Shown: positions 28,566-36,046 of the stretch, in pieces | Numbering within the stretch: the first letter of the stretch is position 1 | Layout: the number at the start of each line of letters is the position of its first letter | Assembly (NCBI GenBank): GCA_026418015.1 | Contig: JAOACE010000013.1 | Coordinates: forward strand, 372,001-436,000 | From: Leptospiraceae bacterium | GTDB taxonomy: Bacteria > Spirochaetota > Leptospiria > Leptospirales > Leptonemataceae | DNA: 64,000 bases | Reading direction: 5' to 3' | Notes under the pieces: generated by a model | What the model was told of the DNA's origin: nothing | What the model saw: the letters and a program-made list of their open reading frames with translations, nothing else | Database searches by the model: none | Translations under genes and position numbers: made by a program

Positions 28566-29567
28566 TTAATATGCTACTTGATTTACTAAATTTTTGTTAT
28601 AAAAATATTCATATATATTATTTAATGTTACCTTTGCAATTTCGTTCATTGCTGTGTCGGTAAAGAATGCTTGATGTGCGGTGATCAATACATTTGGAAA
28701 CGTAATCAACCTTGCAATTAAATCATCTTCTATGATTTCGTAAGAGTGATCTTTAAAAAATAATTTTTCTTCTTGTTCGTATACATCAATGCCTAAATAT
28801 CCAATCTTTCTTTTTTTTAGACCATTGATTACGGCTTTTGTATCTATTAAAGCTCCTCTTCCCGTATTGATTATCATTACGCCATCCTTCATCATTTGAA
28901 TAGAATTTTCGTTTATGATATATTTTGTCTTTGGTGTTAATGGACAGTGTAAAGATATAATTTCTGATTTTGAAAAAATTTCGTTCAGTTCAACATATTT
29001 TAAAAGATTTCTTTCTACAAGTTCTTGGTTAGGAAATGGATCGTAAGCAATGATTTCTGTACCAAATCCTTTCATGATTTCGGCGAAGACTGATCCAATT
29101 TTTCCTGTTCCGATGATGCCTACTACTTTGTCTTTAAGATCAAAGCCCATTAGACCATTCAGAGAAAAATTCATTTCTCGAATGCGATTATAAGCCTTAT
29201 GGGTTTTTCGGTTTAAAGTTAAAATTAAACTTACTGCATGTTCTGCAACTGCATGAGGAGAATATGCTGGTACTCTTACTACTTTTATATCGTATTTTTT
29301 TGTAATTTCCAGATCTACGTTGTTAAAACCAGCACATCGTAAAGCAATCATTTTGATCTTATTTTCGCTTAATGTTTTAGCAACTTCTGAATCCACTTTA
29401 TCGTTAACGAAAATACAAATCGCATCATAACCGTTAGATAAATGTACCGTTTTTTGATTTAACAGAATATCTAAATAATCAATCTGAAAATCATAATTTT
29501 TATTCCATTTGTTAAAAAACTCTATGTCATAGGGTTGAGCACTGTAAAACAATATTTTTGTCTTCAT
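28566..29567 (-). CDS. ldhA: D-2-hydroxyacid dehydrogenase (D-lactate dehydrogenase-like)
   Basis: 333 residues from the ATG at 29567; an ATG at 29576 is also possible and neither has a clear RBS. The NAD-binding motif VVGIIGTGKIGSVFAEIMKG is intact. The catalytic Arg lies in NTGRGALIDT-type surroundings (first in ALRCAGFNNVDL), and the family His is in ITAHQAFFTDTAMNEIA. This pattern and the VPAYSPHAVAEHAV block match fermentative D-lactate dehydrogenases. It would reduce pyruvate to D-lactate with NADH. Confidence 0.85.
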   Translation of the reverse strand: MKTKILFYSAQPYDIEFFNKWNKNYDFQIDYLDILLNQKTVHLSNGYDAICIFVNDKVDSEVAKTLSENKIKMIALRCAGFNNVDLEITKKYDIKVVRVPAYSPHAVAEHAVSLILTLNRKTHKAYNRIREMNFSLNGLMGFDLKDKVVGIIGTGKIGSVFAEIMKGFGTEIIAYDPFPNQELVERNLLKYVELNEIFSKSEIISLHCPLTPKTKYIINENSIQMMKDGVMIINTGRGALIDTKAVINGLKKRKIGYLGIDVYEQEEKLFFKDHSYEIIEDDLIARLITFPNVLITAHQAFFTDTAMNEIAKVTLNNIYEYFYNKNLVNQVAY

Positions 29568-29591
29568 AGAAATCATGAATTCAAAAAACAT

Positions 29592-29926
29592 TGTATTGTC
29601 AAAAAGTTAAGTAAATAAAATATTACAATTTAATTAATTTTTTGTAAGTTTATTTTAAATTTTGTGAACAAAAACTTTATAAAATATCATTCATTGAATT
29701 TTAATATAAAAATTAAGATTTAACAAAAAAATTTCTGACGATTTTGTTGTTATAAATTTGTGTTTCTTTATGTTTAAAGAAATTTATAAAATTTATTAAT
29801 ATGCAAATTCAAAGCTATAATCTTTAATTTTTCCCAAAATTTAAAAGAGAAAAAGAGCATTCGTAGTATGAATACAAAAAACTCAAAAAGAATTTATCTC
29901 TCTAACTTTGCAAAAGAAAGAAGAAA
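29592..29926. other. AT-rich intergenic stretch with no gene seen
   Basis: This is almost wholly A+T (long TTTAAT/AAATTTT runs). It holds the upstream side of the D-2-hydroxyacid dehydrogenase gene, so that gene's leftward promoter must lie here, but I cannot pick a -35/-10 pair with confidence among the many TATAAA-like words. No RNA gene is apparent. Confidence 0.5.
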
Positions 29927-29955
29927 GAGAGCCCAAGAAGAGCTCCCTTTTTTAG
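29927..29955. terminator. Bidirectional rho-independent terminator
   Basis: GAGAGC (29927-29932) and GCTCCC (29942-29947) pair around a 9-base loop. The plus strand continues with CTTTTTTAG and the minus strand with TTTCTTCTTTC. On the minus strand the pairing has one G-U wobble and no mismatch. It directly follows the stop of the decayed iron-sulfur gene and was probably its terminator. Confidence 0.7.
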
Positions 29956-29959
29956 CCTT

Positions 29960-30544
29960 TTAAACCTTAACTATCTTTACGTTTCCGCTAGAGAAAGCTA
30001 CGCCTCCACCAAACCATTCCATCATAGGATAGACTACTCCCGTTGGAAGTTTTGCAAATTGATTTGCGGTTGCATATGGTGCACCTGTATCTCTTTTAGG
30101 ATCAGAGAGAATTCTATCTCTGAAGAACAAGTCCATCCTTTTCGTCTCTGAATGTAGCATGAACGGGACACACCTTCACACAGGGTGGATTTTCGCAGTG
30201 ATTGCAGAGTTTGGGAACGTTCAAAACTTTTACTTTTGTCTCTCCCGTTGCGGGATCTGTATAACCTATTTCCCACTTTTCCACCCCAGTGTTAAAACTC
30301 CCAAGGGAGTATTCCTTTCTGCTTTACACGCAGCAACACAAGCATCACAGCCTATGCATTTTCTAACATCCACCACAAAAACATAGCGGTTCTTCCCTTT
30401 CTGAGATGGGAAGTTACGCTCCGCTCTTAAAGGTTTAAAGACTGAACTCGTGCAGGTGGCAACAGCACCTACCCCAATGGCCTTTAAAAAACTATTTCTT
30501 GGGGTTTTTTCTGAACTTGATTCATAATTTATGCCATACCACAA
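29960..30544 (-). pseudogene. Decayed Tat-type iron-sulfur oxidoreductase subunit (DmsB/NrfC-like)
   Basis: Three pieces in different frames. The first (from 30544) has a Tat-like leader PRNSFLKAIGVGAVA lacking the second Arg, then [20 protein letters not shown], a [4Fe-4S] motif. Inserting one base in the A-run at 30294-30297 (plus strand) restores [10 protein letters not shown] and continues into [20 protein letters not shown], a second cluster motif, until a TAG near 30139. A third frame (to 29960) ends ANQFAKLPTGVVYP...GNVKIVKV, which does not fit the same subunit and may come from a partner subunit after a deletion. Sampled 60-base lines count 45-47% G+C against about 30% around it, suggesting foreign origin. 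Confidence 0.82.
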
Positions 30545-30893
30545 TTTTAAAAAATTGTCAATCCATTTTCGATTTTTAATACTCCATAATTTTTATTTTT
30601 TTTGAACTTATGCCATTTTTTTATTTTTTCTAAAACATTATTAACGATATAGGTATAAAAAATGTGCATGCTTATAGAATGTTAATGACTAAATGCATAA
30701 TAAATAAACGTAAATAATCAAACATTAAGTGGATAAAAAGTTTTTTGCAATTTTAAAAAAGTTCGAAATATTGTAGAAAGATTGAATAAATCTCTAAATT
30801 TACGATTTTTATAATCCTAGTTTTGATTTTATCTTAATAAATCCCCAATAAAATTATATTGGCTATTAGTTGGATATAAAAATTTTGAACCTA
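30545..30893. other. AT-rich intergenic stretch with no gene seen
   Basis: Between the start of the decayed iron-sulfur gene and argS. It is strongly A+T-rich with scattered TATAAT-like words, for example around 30650-30660 and 30776-30790, but no convincing promoter pair, hairpin terminator or RNA gene. The argS promoter should lie in its right half. Confidence 0.45.
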
Positions 30894-32861
30894 ATGATTG
30901 CCTTAAAAAATATCGTAGAAAATATTTTTTATCATAGTTTAATGGAATTAGCCAAAGAAAAACAAATTGATCCGAATCAACTAAAAGATGTTGTAATAAG
31001 AATAGAAAAGGCACGAGAAGAAAAATTCGGCGATTATGCATGTACATCTGCAATGGATAAAAATCTTCGCGAAATTTTTCAAACAAAAAATCCACGGCAG
31101 TTAGCAGAGCTATTGGTAGAAAAAATCAAAAATATAGTAATAAACAAAGAACAATTAGGAATTACAAAAAATATTCCTTTTATGCAAAATTCATTAAGGT
31201 TTGATGATCTAATCGAAGAAATCAATATAGCTGGTGCAGGTTTTATTAATGTATTTATAAGCAAAAAATTACTTTTTCTATACCTTCTTGATGCTTTAGA
31301 AAAACAAGAGTATTATGGAAATCAAAAAAAAGAAAACCCTCGACGAATTATTTTTGAATTTGTGTCTGCAAACCCAACAGGTCCATTAAACATTGTATCT
31401 GCCCGTGCAGCAGCATTAGGTGATAGTTGCTCTAACCTTCTGGAAGCAATTGGAGAGAATGTATACAGAGAATATTATGTAAACGATTATGGCAATCAGG
31501 TAGAGCTTCTAGGAATAAGTTGCTTGTTTCGTTTACTCGAACAAAAAGGAATAAAATTAAAATTTTCCATCAAAGAAAAAAATCAAGTTTTTTATCGCGA
31601 AGAAGAAGGTTTACCCTTTCCTTCTGAAGCTTATCATGGTGAATACATTATCGATGCTTTAAACGAAATACAAAAAATTCAACCAATCGAAATACCAGAA
31701 AACGAAATCCATCGCTTAGAGGAAATAAGCAAAAGAAAAGACTTAACAGAAGATCATCTGGACGAAATTTTAAACGAACCAATAACAGAAATTGCTCGTA
31801 AACTTTCGGAATTAGCAATACAATATTTTTTGAATACCCATAAGGAAGATCTAAAAAATTTTCGCGTACACTTTGATAATTTTTTCTTAGAAAGCAGTTT
31901 ACATAAATCCGGTAAAGTTCAAGAAGTAACAAAATATTTAGAAAATTTTATCTACACAAAAGACAATAAAGTATTTTTTAAAAGTACAGATTTCGGAGAT
32001 GATCAAGATAGAGTGATAATTCGCGACAATGGTAAGCCGACATATTTGCTAGCAGATATTGCTTATCATAGATCCAAAATAGATCGAGGTTTTACAGATA
32101 TAATCAATATTTGGGGACCAGATCATCATGGCTACATCGCACGACTAAAAGGTGCAGTAGAAGCAATGGGATTTCCTAAGGATCGTTTTAGAATATTGAT
32201 AGCACAACAAGTAACTCTATTAGAAGACGGCAAACCAGTAGTTATGAGTAAGCGTTTAGGAAAAATCATTCGTATGAAAGAATTAATCGAAGAAGTTCCC
32301 ATAGACGTTGCAAGATATTTCTTTGTTATGCGATCCTTCGATGCTCACCTTGATTTTGATTTAAACGAAGCAAAAGATACTTCCGAAAAAAATCCATATT
32401 ACTATGTTGCTTATGCTCATGCTCGTATACAATCTATTTTCCGTAAGATAGAAGAAGAAAAAAGATTTTCTTTTACTCAGAAAGATTTACTTTCTTTAAA
32501 AGAAATCGATGACATTTATTCTTTCATAAGTCAATTCGAAATCACCTATAAAAAAATGGTTTCTGATTCAAACGATTACAAAAGAAATTTATTGTTGAAT
32601 ATTGCACGTTTTATCGAAGAAGTCTACGAATCTGCCATTAACTATGAACCTCATCGATTGGTTTTCTTTTTGTATCAAATCGCTAACGATTTATCAAAAT
32701 TCTATTCCCAAAAAGAAAACAAAATTATAGAAAAAAACGAAAGCGAAGCAAAATTCTTGTTAACAATTCTTTTAGGCGTTAAGATTTGCCTAAAAAAAGG
32801 ACTCAACCTGTTAGGAATGGAAGCACCAGACAGATTAGAAAGAGAAGATCATTCTTCGTAA
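30894..32861 (+). CDS. argS: Arginyl-tRNA synthetase with altered HIGH motif
   Basis: 655 residues from the ATG at 30894 (a TTG 24 bases earlier is possible). Family blocks: N-terminal tRNA D-loop domain with EKFGDYACTSAM, catalytic SANPTGPLNIVSARAAALGD, REYYVNDYGNQVELLG, IWGPDHHGYIARLKGAVEAM, VVMSKRLGKIIRM (KMSKS-like) and a C-terminal DALR anticodon domain. The class I HIGH tetrapeptide, normally HVGH after TGPL, reads NIVS at residues 166-169. It charges tRNA-Arg. Its 3' end overlaps the opposite-strand gene by 13 bases. Confidence 0.92.
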   Translation: MIALKNIVENIFYHSLMELAKEKQIDPNQLKDVVIRIEKAREEKFGDYACTSAMDKNLREIFQTKNPRQLAELLVEKIKNIVINKEQLGITKNIPFMQNSLRFDDLIEEINIAGAGFINVFISKKLLFLYLLDALEKQEYYGNQKKENPRRIIFEFVSANPTGPLNIVSARAAALGDSCSNLLEAIGENVYREYYVNDYGNQVELLGISCLFRLLEQKGIKLKFSIKEKNQVFYREEEGLPFPSEAYHGEYIIDALNEIQKIQPIEIPENEIHRLEEISKRKDLTEDHLDEILNEPITEIARKLSELAIQYFLNTHKEDLKNFRVHFDNFFLESSLHKSGKVQEVTKYLENFIYTKDNKVFFKSTDFGDDQDRVIIRDNGKPTYLLADIAYHRSKIDRGFTDIINIWGPDHHGYIARLKGAVEAMGFPKDRFRILIAQQVTLLEDGKPVVMSKRLGKIIRMKELIEEVPIDVARYFFVMRSFDAHLDFDLNEAKDTSEKNPYYYVAYAHARIQSIFRKIEEEKRFSFTQKDLLSLKEIDDIYSFISQFEITYKKMVSDSNDYKRNLLLNIARFIEEVYESAINYEPHRLVFFLYQIANDLSKFYSQKENKIIEKNESEAKFLLTILLGVKICLKKGLNLLGMEAPDRLEREDHSS

Positions 32862-33118
32862 TATAGATATTGGTCTATAGGAAAATGATATTGATAATAA
32901 AGATTTGTTAGAATCTCTAATTGCTCTTCTTTTTGATCATTTCTATGTACAAAGCCCCATATAGATAAAGAAATTAATAAAATAAATGAAGCTATTTTTA
33001 TATTATTTTTTAATTTATAAATATAATATTTTTTGTTAACTTTTTTAGCAATTTCTAAATCCCATAATTCGCTTTTTATTCTTTTATCGATTTCGTATTC
33101 TATTTGTTGATTTCCCAT
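32849..33118 (-). CDS. Small single-pass membrane protein, probable anti-sigma factor
   Basis: 89 residues. There is a charged N-terminal ~45 residues, one membrane helix IASFILLISLSIWGFVH at about 45-62 and a short periplasmic tail. It lies 9 bp after the ECF sigma gene in the same operon, the usual place for an anti-sigma factor. No zinc-binding HxxxCxxC motif is present, so it resembles the small CnrY-like type by layout only. Confidence 0.6.
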   Translation of the reverse strand: MGNQQIEYEIDKRIKSELWDLEIAKKVNKKYYIYKLKNNIKIASFILLISLSIWGFVHRNDQKEEQLEILTNLYYQYHFPIDQYLYYEE

Positions 33119-33127
33119 AAAACCTCT

Positions 33128-33631
33128 TTATGCTTCGTATTTTTTTATTTTATTTTTTATGCGAAATATATTAGATTTTACTGTACCTTCCTGCAATTTT
33201 AGTTTTTCTGCAATTTCTTGTAGTTTATAACCCTGCAGGTATAAATCCAGGATTTCTTTTTGAGTAGAACTTAGATATTTGGAATTTAACAAAATTTTTT
33301 CCTTTAACAAAACTGTCTGATAATTTTCCAGATAAAAAAGCTCTTTGGTTGTTTGCCAAAATTGGTTTATTTTTTCTTTTTTCTGGTTTTCTTTTATGAT
33401 CTTCTCGTTAACGCGAAGTGTTTCGTTTTTTGCAATTTGATATAAATATGTTGTCAATTTGCTTTTATTTTTAAACTGACCTTTTTTTAGAGAAACGATC
33501 AGTCTTAGATAAACTTCTTGCACAATATCATCAATGTAGCTGATTGCTTCTCCAATTATATACTTTTTGATAGTTGTTAAAACTAATTTCTTTGTTTTGC
33601 TTATTAAATCCTCTATTTCTTTTTGATCCAT
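33128..33631 (-). CDS. ECF-type RNA polymerase sigma factor
   Basis: 167 residues with sigma region 2 around YIDDIVQEVYLRLIVSLKKG followed by KLTTYLYQIAKNETLR, and region 4 LSSTQKEILDLYLQGYKLQE then GTVKSNIFRIKNKI. There is no region 1 or 3. It is co-transcribed with a Spy/CpxP-like lipoprotein (6 bp upstream) and a small membrane protein, so it probably answers an envelope signal. Confidence 0.88.
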   Translation of the reverse strand: MDQKEIEDLISKTKKLVLTTIKKYIIGEAISYIDDIVQEVYLRLIVSLKKGQFKNKSKLTTYLYQIAKNETLRVNEKIIKENQKKEKINQFWQTTKELFYLENYQTVLLKEKILLNSKYLSSTQKEILDLYLQGYKLQEIAEKLKLQEGTVKSNIFRIKNKIKKYEA

Positions 33632-33637
33632 AATACC

Positions 33638-34081
33638 TTATTGCATATGATGTTTTTTAAAATGTTCCCTATGTTCGCGTACCAAATCAGCCAATTTTTT
33701 TCTTTGATCTGGCGTCAATGTATTAACAAATGAAGAAATATCGTCAATATCTTTTAAGCGATTCTCTAACATCACATTATGAAATTCTTTTACCTCTTTT
33801 TTTACTTGTTCTTTATCTACCGTGCCTTTTTCCAACTGAGATAAAAAATCATCACTAAACCAAAATGGTGGCTTCTTAATAGATTTATATCTTTGTAGAA
33901 TATTCTCTTTAACTGATTGTAATTGCTTGTATTGTGCATCTGTTAAGTCTAATTCGCTTTTTAAATATTCTACCATTTTTTCCATCCTTTTTTCTGGCGG
34001 CATGTGATGGAATCTATAACAGTTAGCCCAACCTACTCCTAAAATGAGCATCAAAATTATGTTGATAGTTTTTTGCTTCAT
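33638..34081 (-). CDS. Spy/CpxP-like (LTxxQ) lipoprotein, probable periplasmic sensor
   Basis: 147 residues with a signal peptide ending VGWANC (lipobox), then a His/Met-rich start RFHHMPPEKRMEKM and a four-helix pattern with two LTxxQ signatures, LTDAQYKQLQ and LTPDQRKKL, and a His-rich C-terminus (HREHFKKHH). LTxxQ proteins include Spy, CpxP, ZraP and the CnrX metal sensor. First gene of the sigma operon; its His-rich ends suggest metal binding. Confidence 0.78.
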   Translation of the reverse strand: MKQKTINIILMLILGVGWANCYRFHHMPPEKRMEKMVEYLKSELDLTDAQYKQLQSVKENILQRYKSIKKPPFWFSDDFLSQLEKGTVDKEQVKKEVKEFHNVMLENRLKDIDDISSFVNTLTPDQRKKLADLVREHREHFKKHHMQ

Positions 34082-34232
34082 AACCTATTAGACCGATATA
34101 TTTATCATATAGTTTCTTGGTGGAATTTTATTGAAAAAAAATCGTTCAACTATTTGATTTCGCAAAAAAAATCTTTTATCAATCATAATAAATAGAATCT
34201 AAAAATATCAATTTAGGTTAAATAAATGTTTT

Positions 34233-34260
34233 TAAAAAATTATTTTATAAAAACCGATAA
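34233..34260 (+). promoter_or_regulatory. Sigma-28 (FliA)-like promoter of the ParA-like gene
   Basis: TAAA at 34233-34236, a 16-base spacer, and ACCGATAA at 34253-34260, against the flagellar consensus TAAA-N15-GCCGATAA. The same spacing and seven of the same eight -10 bases recur before flaA2. The -10 ends only 9 bases before the ATG, so the transcript would be almost leaderless. Confidence 0.6.
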
Positions 34261-34269
34261 TGTTTTATA

Positions 34270-35130
34270 ATGTCTATTGTAATTTCTATTATCAATTATA
34301 AAGGTGGAGTAGGAAAAACTACCCTAACACTCAATATAGCTTATGGATTGTCCAATCTCTTAAACAAAAAAGTTTTAATGATTGATTTGGATCCACAATG
34401 TAGTTTATCAATAAGCGCATTAAAAGAAATCGATTGGATCGATCATATCGAAAACAAGGGTTCTATCACAAATATCATAGAGCAATTCTACAAAGGAAAA
34501 TGGGATTTTGATGATTCTTGGATTTGTCCAATTAAACAATCTTCCAATACGTTTTTAATTCCAGGTCATTTAAACTTACCAGAATTCGAAATGAAGCTTG
34601 TAGCAAATAAACCCATCCTTTTATCCGTAGAAGAATTCGAAAAACAACGTTATTTAATATTAAAAAATTTTATAAAAAAAATTGAAAATCAATTTGATGT
34701 TATATTACTAGACTGTGCCCCCAATATTTATATTTTATCAAGAAATGCTATTTTAGCCAGTGATTATTATATTATCCCCACTATACCAGATTTTATTTCT
34801 AGTTTTGGTATTCCTTTTATTTTTCATCATATAGAAAATTTTGTAAATAGTTGGTTTGGAAATACTAAATTTCTAGGGATTGTCTTAAACAAAGTAAAAC
34901 AACAAAAACAACAACTCATTAAAGAACATCAAATAGAATACGAAAAACTAAAACAGCAATTCCCTAACAAGATTTTTCAACAATTTATCAGTGATCGTAT
35001 CGTTATTTCGAGTATAATGAGAAAAAAAATCAATATATTCGAAGAAAGTTCTAAAAAATATTCAATTGTTAGAGAAGAATTTTCAAAATTGGTCTACGAA
35101 ATAAACGACCGAATGCTACATTTTAGCTAA
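34270..35130 (+). CDS. Orphan ParA/MinD-like ATPase, probably flagellar or chemotaxis regulon
   Basis: 286 residues with deviant Walker [14 protein letters not shown] (residues 10-22), MIDLDPQCSLSISAL and Walker B VILLDCAPNIYILS. It has no N-terminal DNA-binding part and no ParB partner beside it, and differs clearly from the chromosomal ParA at 15426-16187. It has no recognisable RBS and sits 9 bases behind a sigma-28-like promoter, just upstream of flaA2. Orphan ParA proteins often position flagella or chemosensory arrays (FlhG, ParC), which is the likely role here. Confidence 0.85.
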   Translation: MSIVISIINYKGGVGKTTLTLNIAYGLSNLLNKKVLMIDLDPQCSLSISALKEIDWIDHIENKGSITNIIEQFYKGKWDFDDSWICPIKQSSNTFLIPGHLNLPEFEMKLVANKPILLSVEEFEKQRYLILKNFIKKIENQFDVILLDCAPNIYILSRNAILASDYYIIPTIPDFISSFGIPFIFHHIENFVNSWFGNTKFLGIVLNKVKQQKQQLIKEHQIEYEKLKQQFPNKIFQQFISDRIVISSIMRKKINIFEESSKKYSIVREEFSKLVYEINDRMLHFS

Positions 35131-35209
35131 AATCAAAAAATAAATTTTGTTGATCAAGAGAAAAAAATGCATTTTCTTTATTAAAAATTCAAATTAATAG
35201 GTTAATACA

Positions 35210-35237
35210 TAAAAGTTTTATTTTAATTTTCCGATAA
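35210..35237 (+). promoter_or_regulatory. Sigma-28 (FliA)-like promoter of flaA2
   Basis: TAAA at 35210-35213, 16-base spacer, TCCGATAA at 35230-35237, matching seven of eight bases of the flagellar GCCGATAA element. Its downstream edge is 8 bases from the GAGGT ribosome-binding site of flaA2, giving a very short leader. Class-late flagellar filament genes are the expected targets. Confidence 0.7.
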
Positions 35238-35255
35238 AAAACAATGAGGTGTATT

Positions 35256-35999
35256 ATGATTCGTTACCAAAAAATAGTTAGCATTATTTTGTTACTCTTA
35301 TCTTATGGTTTGTTCTCTCAACAACCAGCAGAACAACCTACTCAACCAACCCAACCTCCACGGCAAGATGTTTCTAGCGAAAGTCCTCTTGTCCAAATTG
35401 ATTTAGAAGATTTCGAAGAAGCAGAGGATTGGCATGCAAAAGCAACATCACCTTTGGGAGATACAAAAACCTTAAAATTGGTTCAACGTGGAGAGATTCG
35501 TGCAACAGATGACGAAAATATGAGGCCACCAGAAGGAGAAGCTCTTTCTGTGGAAGTTGATCCCAACAACCCCAATCACATATTAGGAGTTAAAACCTAT
35601 TTTATAGATAGAGGTTTTGACAGAGTAGAAGTTAAACCACCACACCCCTATGTATTAAAAGGAAAAGTTCGACAATTCTCTATATGGGTATTAGGAAGAA
35701 ATTATCGTCATACGATGTATTTAAAGATACGCGATTATAGAGGTGGGATACACAAAATACGATTGGGTAGATTGGATTTCTTTGGATGGAGAAAATTTAC
35801 TGTTGCAGTTCCTGGATGGATACCACAAAGTACACGATTTGCACTAATCGATAAGAATTTACAATTTATCAGTATTTTTGTTGTAAGTGATGTACATGAA
35901 GTTGGTGGAGAATTCTATTTCTATGTTGATGGATTAAAAGCTTTGGTAGATAGATCAGAACTTGTTTATCCTGGTTCAGAAATCAAAGATAATTGGTAA
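35256..35999 (+). CDS. flaA2: Flagellar filament sheath protein FlaA2
   Basis: 247 residues from the ATG at 35256, 6 bases after GAGGT; an ATG at 35244 overlaps that RBS and is unlikely to be used. A signal peptide (VSIILLLLSYGLFSQ) is followed by a Pro/Gln/Thr-rich stretch QQPAEQPTQPTQPPRQ and the FlaA domain with RQFSIWVLGRNYRHTMYLKI and RLDFFGWRKFTVAVPGWIPQ. FlaA forms the sheath of spirochaete periplasmic flagella; Leptospira carries flaA2-flaA1 in this order. The assignment to FlaA2 rests on order and length. Confidence 0.88.
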   Translation: MIRYQKIVSIILLLLSYGLFSQQPAEQPTQPTQPPRQDVSSESPLVQIDLEDFEEAEDWHAKATSPLGDTKTLKLVQRGEIRATDDENMRPPEGEALSVEVDPNNPNHILGVKTYFIDRGFDRVEVKPPHPYVLKGKVRQFSIWVLGRNYRHTMYLKIRDYRGGIHKIRLGRLDFFGWRKFTVAVPGWIPQSTRFALIDKNLQFISIFVVSDVHEVGGEFYFYVDGLKALVDRSELVYPGSEIKDNW

Positions 36000-36023
36000 T
36001 AATATTTGTATAGATTCCGATAT
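35997..36023 (+). promoter_or_regulatory. Possible weak sigma-28-like promoter of flaA1
   Basis: TAAT at 35997-36000, 15-base spacer and TCCGATAT at 36016-36023. The -10 keeps CCGATA and the -35 has one mismatch. It overlaps the flaA2 stop codon, so it could give extra flaA1 transcript beyond readthrough from the flaA2 promoter. Confidence 0.35.
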
Positions 36024-36046
36024 TAATTTAATAAAGAGGTTGAGTT

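Noticed and set aside
29868-29963. A 31-codon open frame starting ATGAATACAAAAAAC
   Set aside because: It runs through the terminator stem of the decayed iron-sulfur gene and has no RBS. It is likely chance.
29960-30160. The third fragment as the C-terminus of the same Fe-S subunit
   Set aside because: ANQFAKLPTG and the GNVKIVKV end do not fit DmsB-type C-termini, so I treat it as a possible partner-subunit remnant and do not name it.
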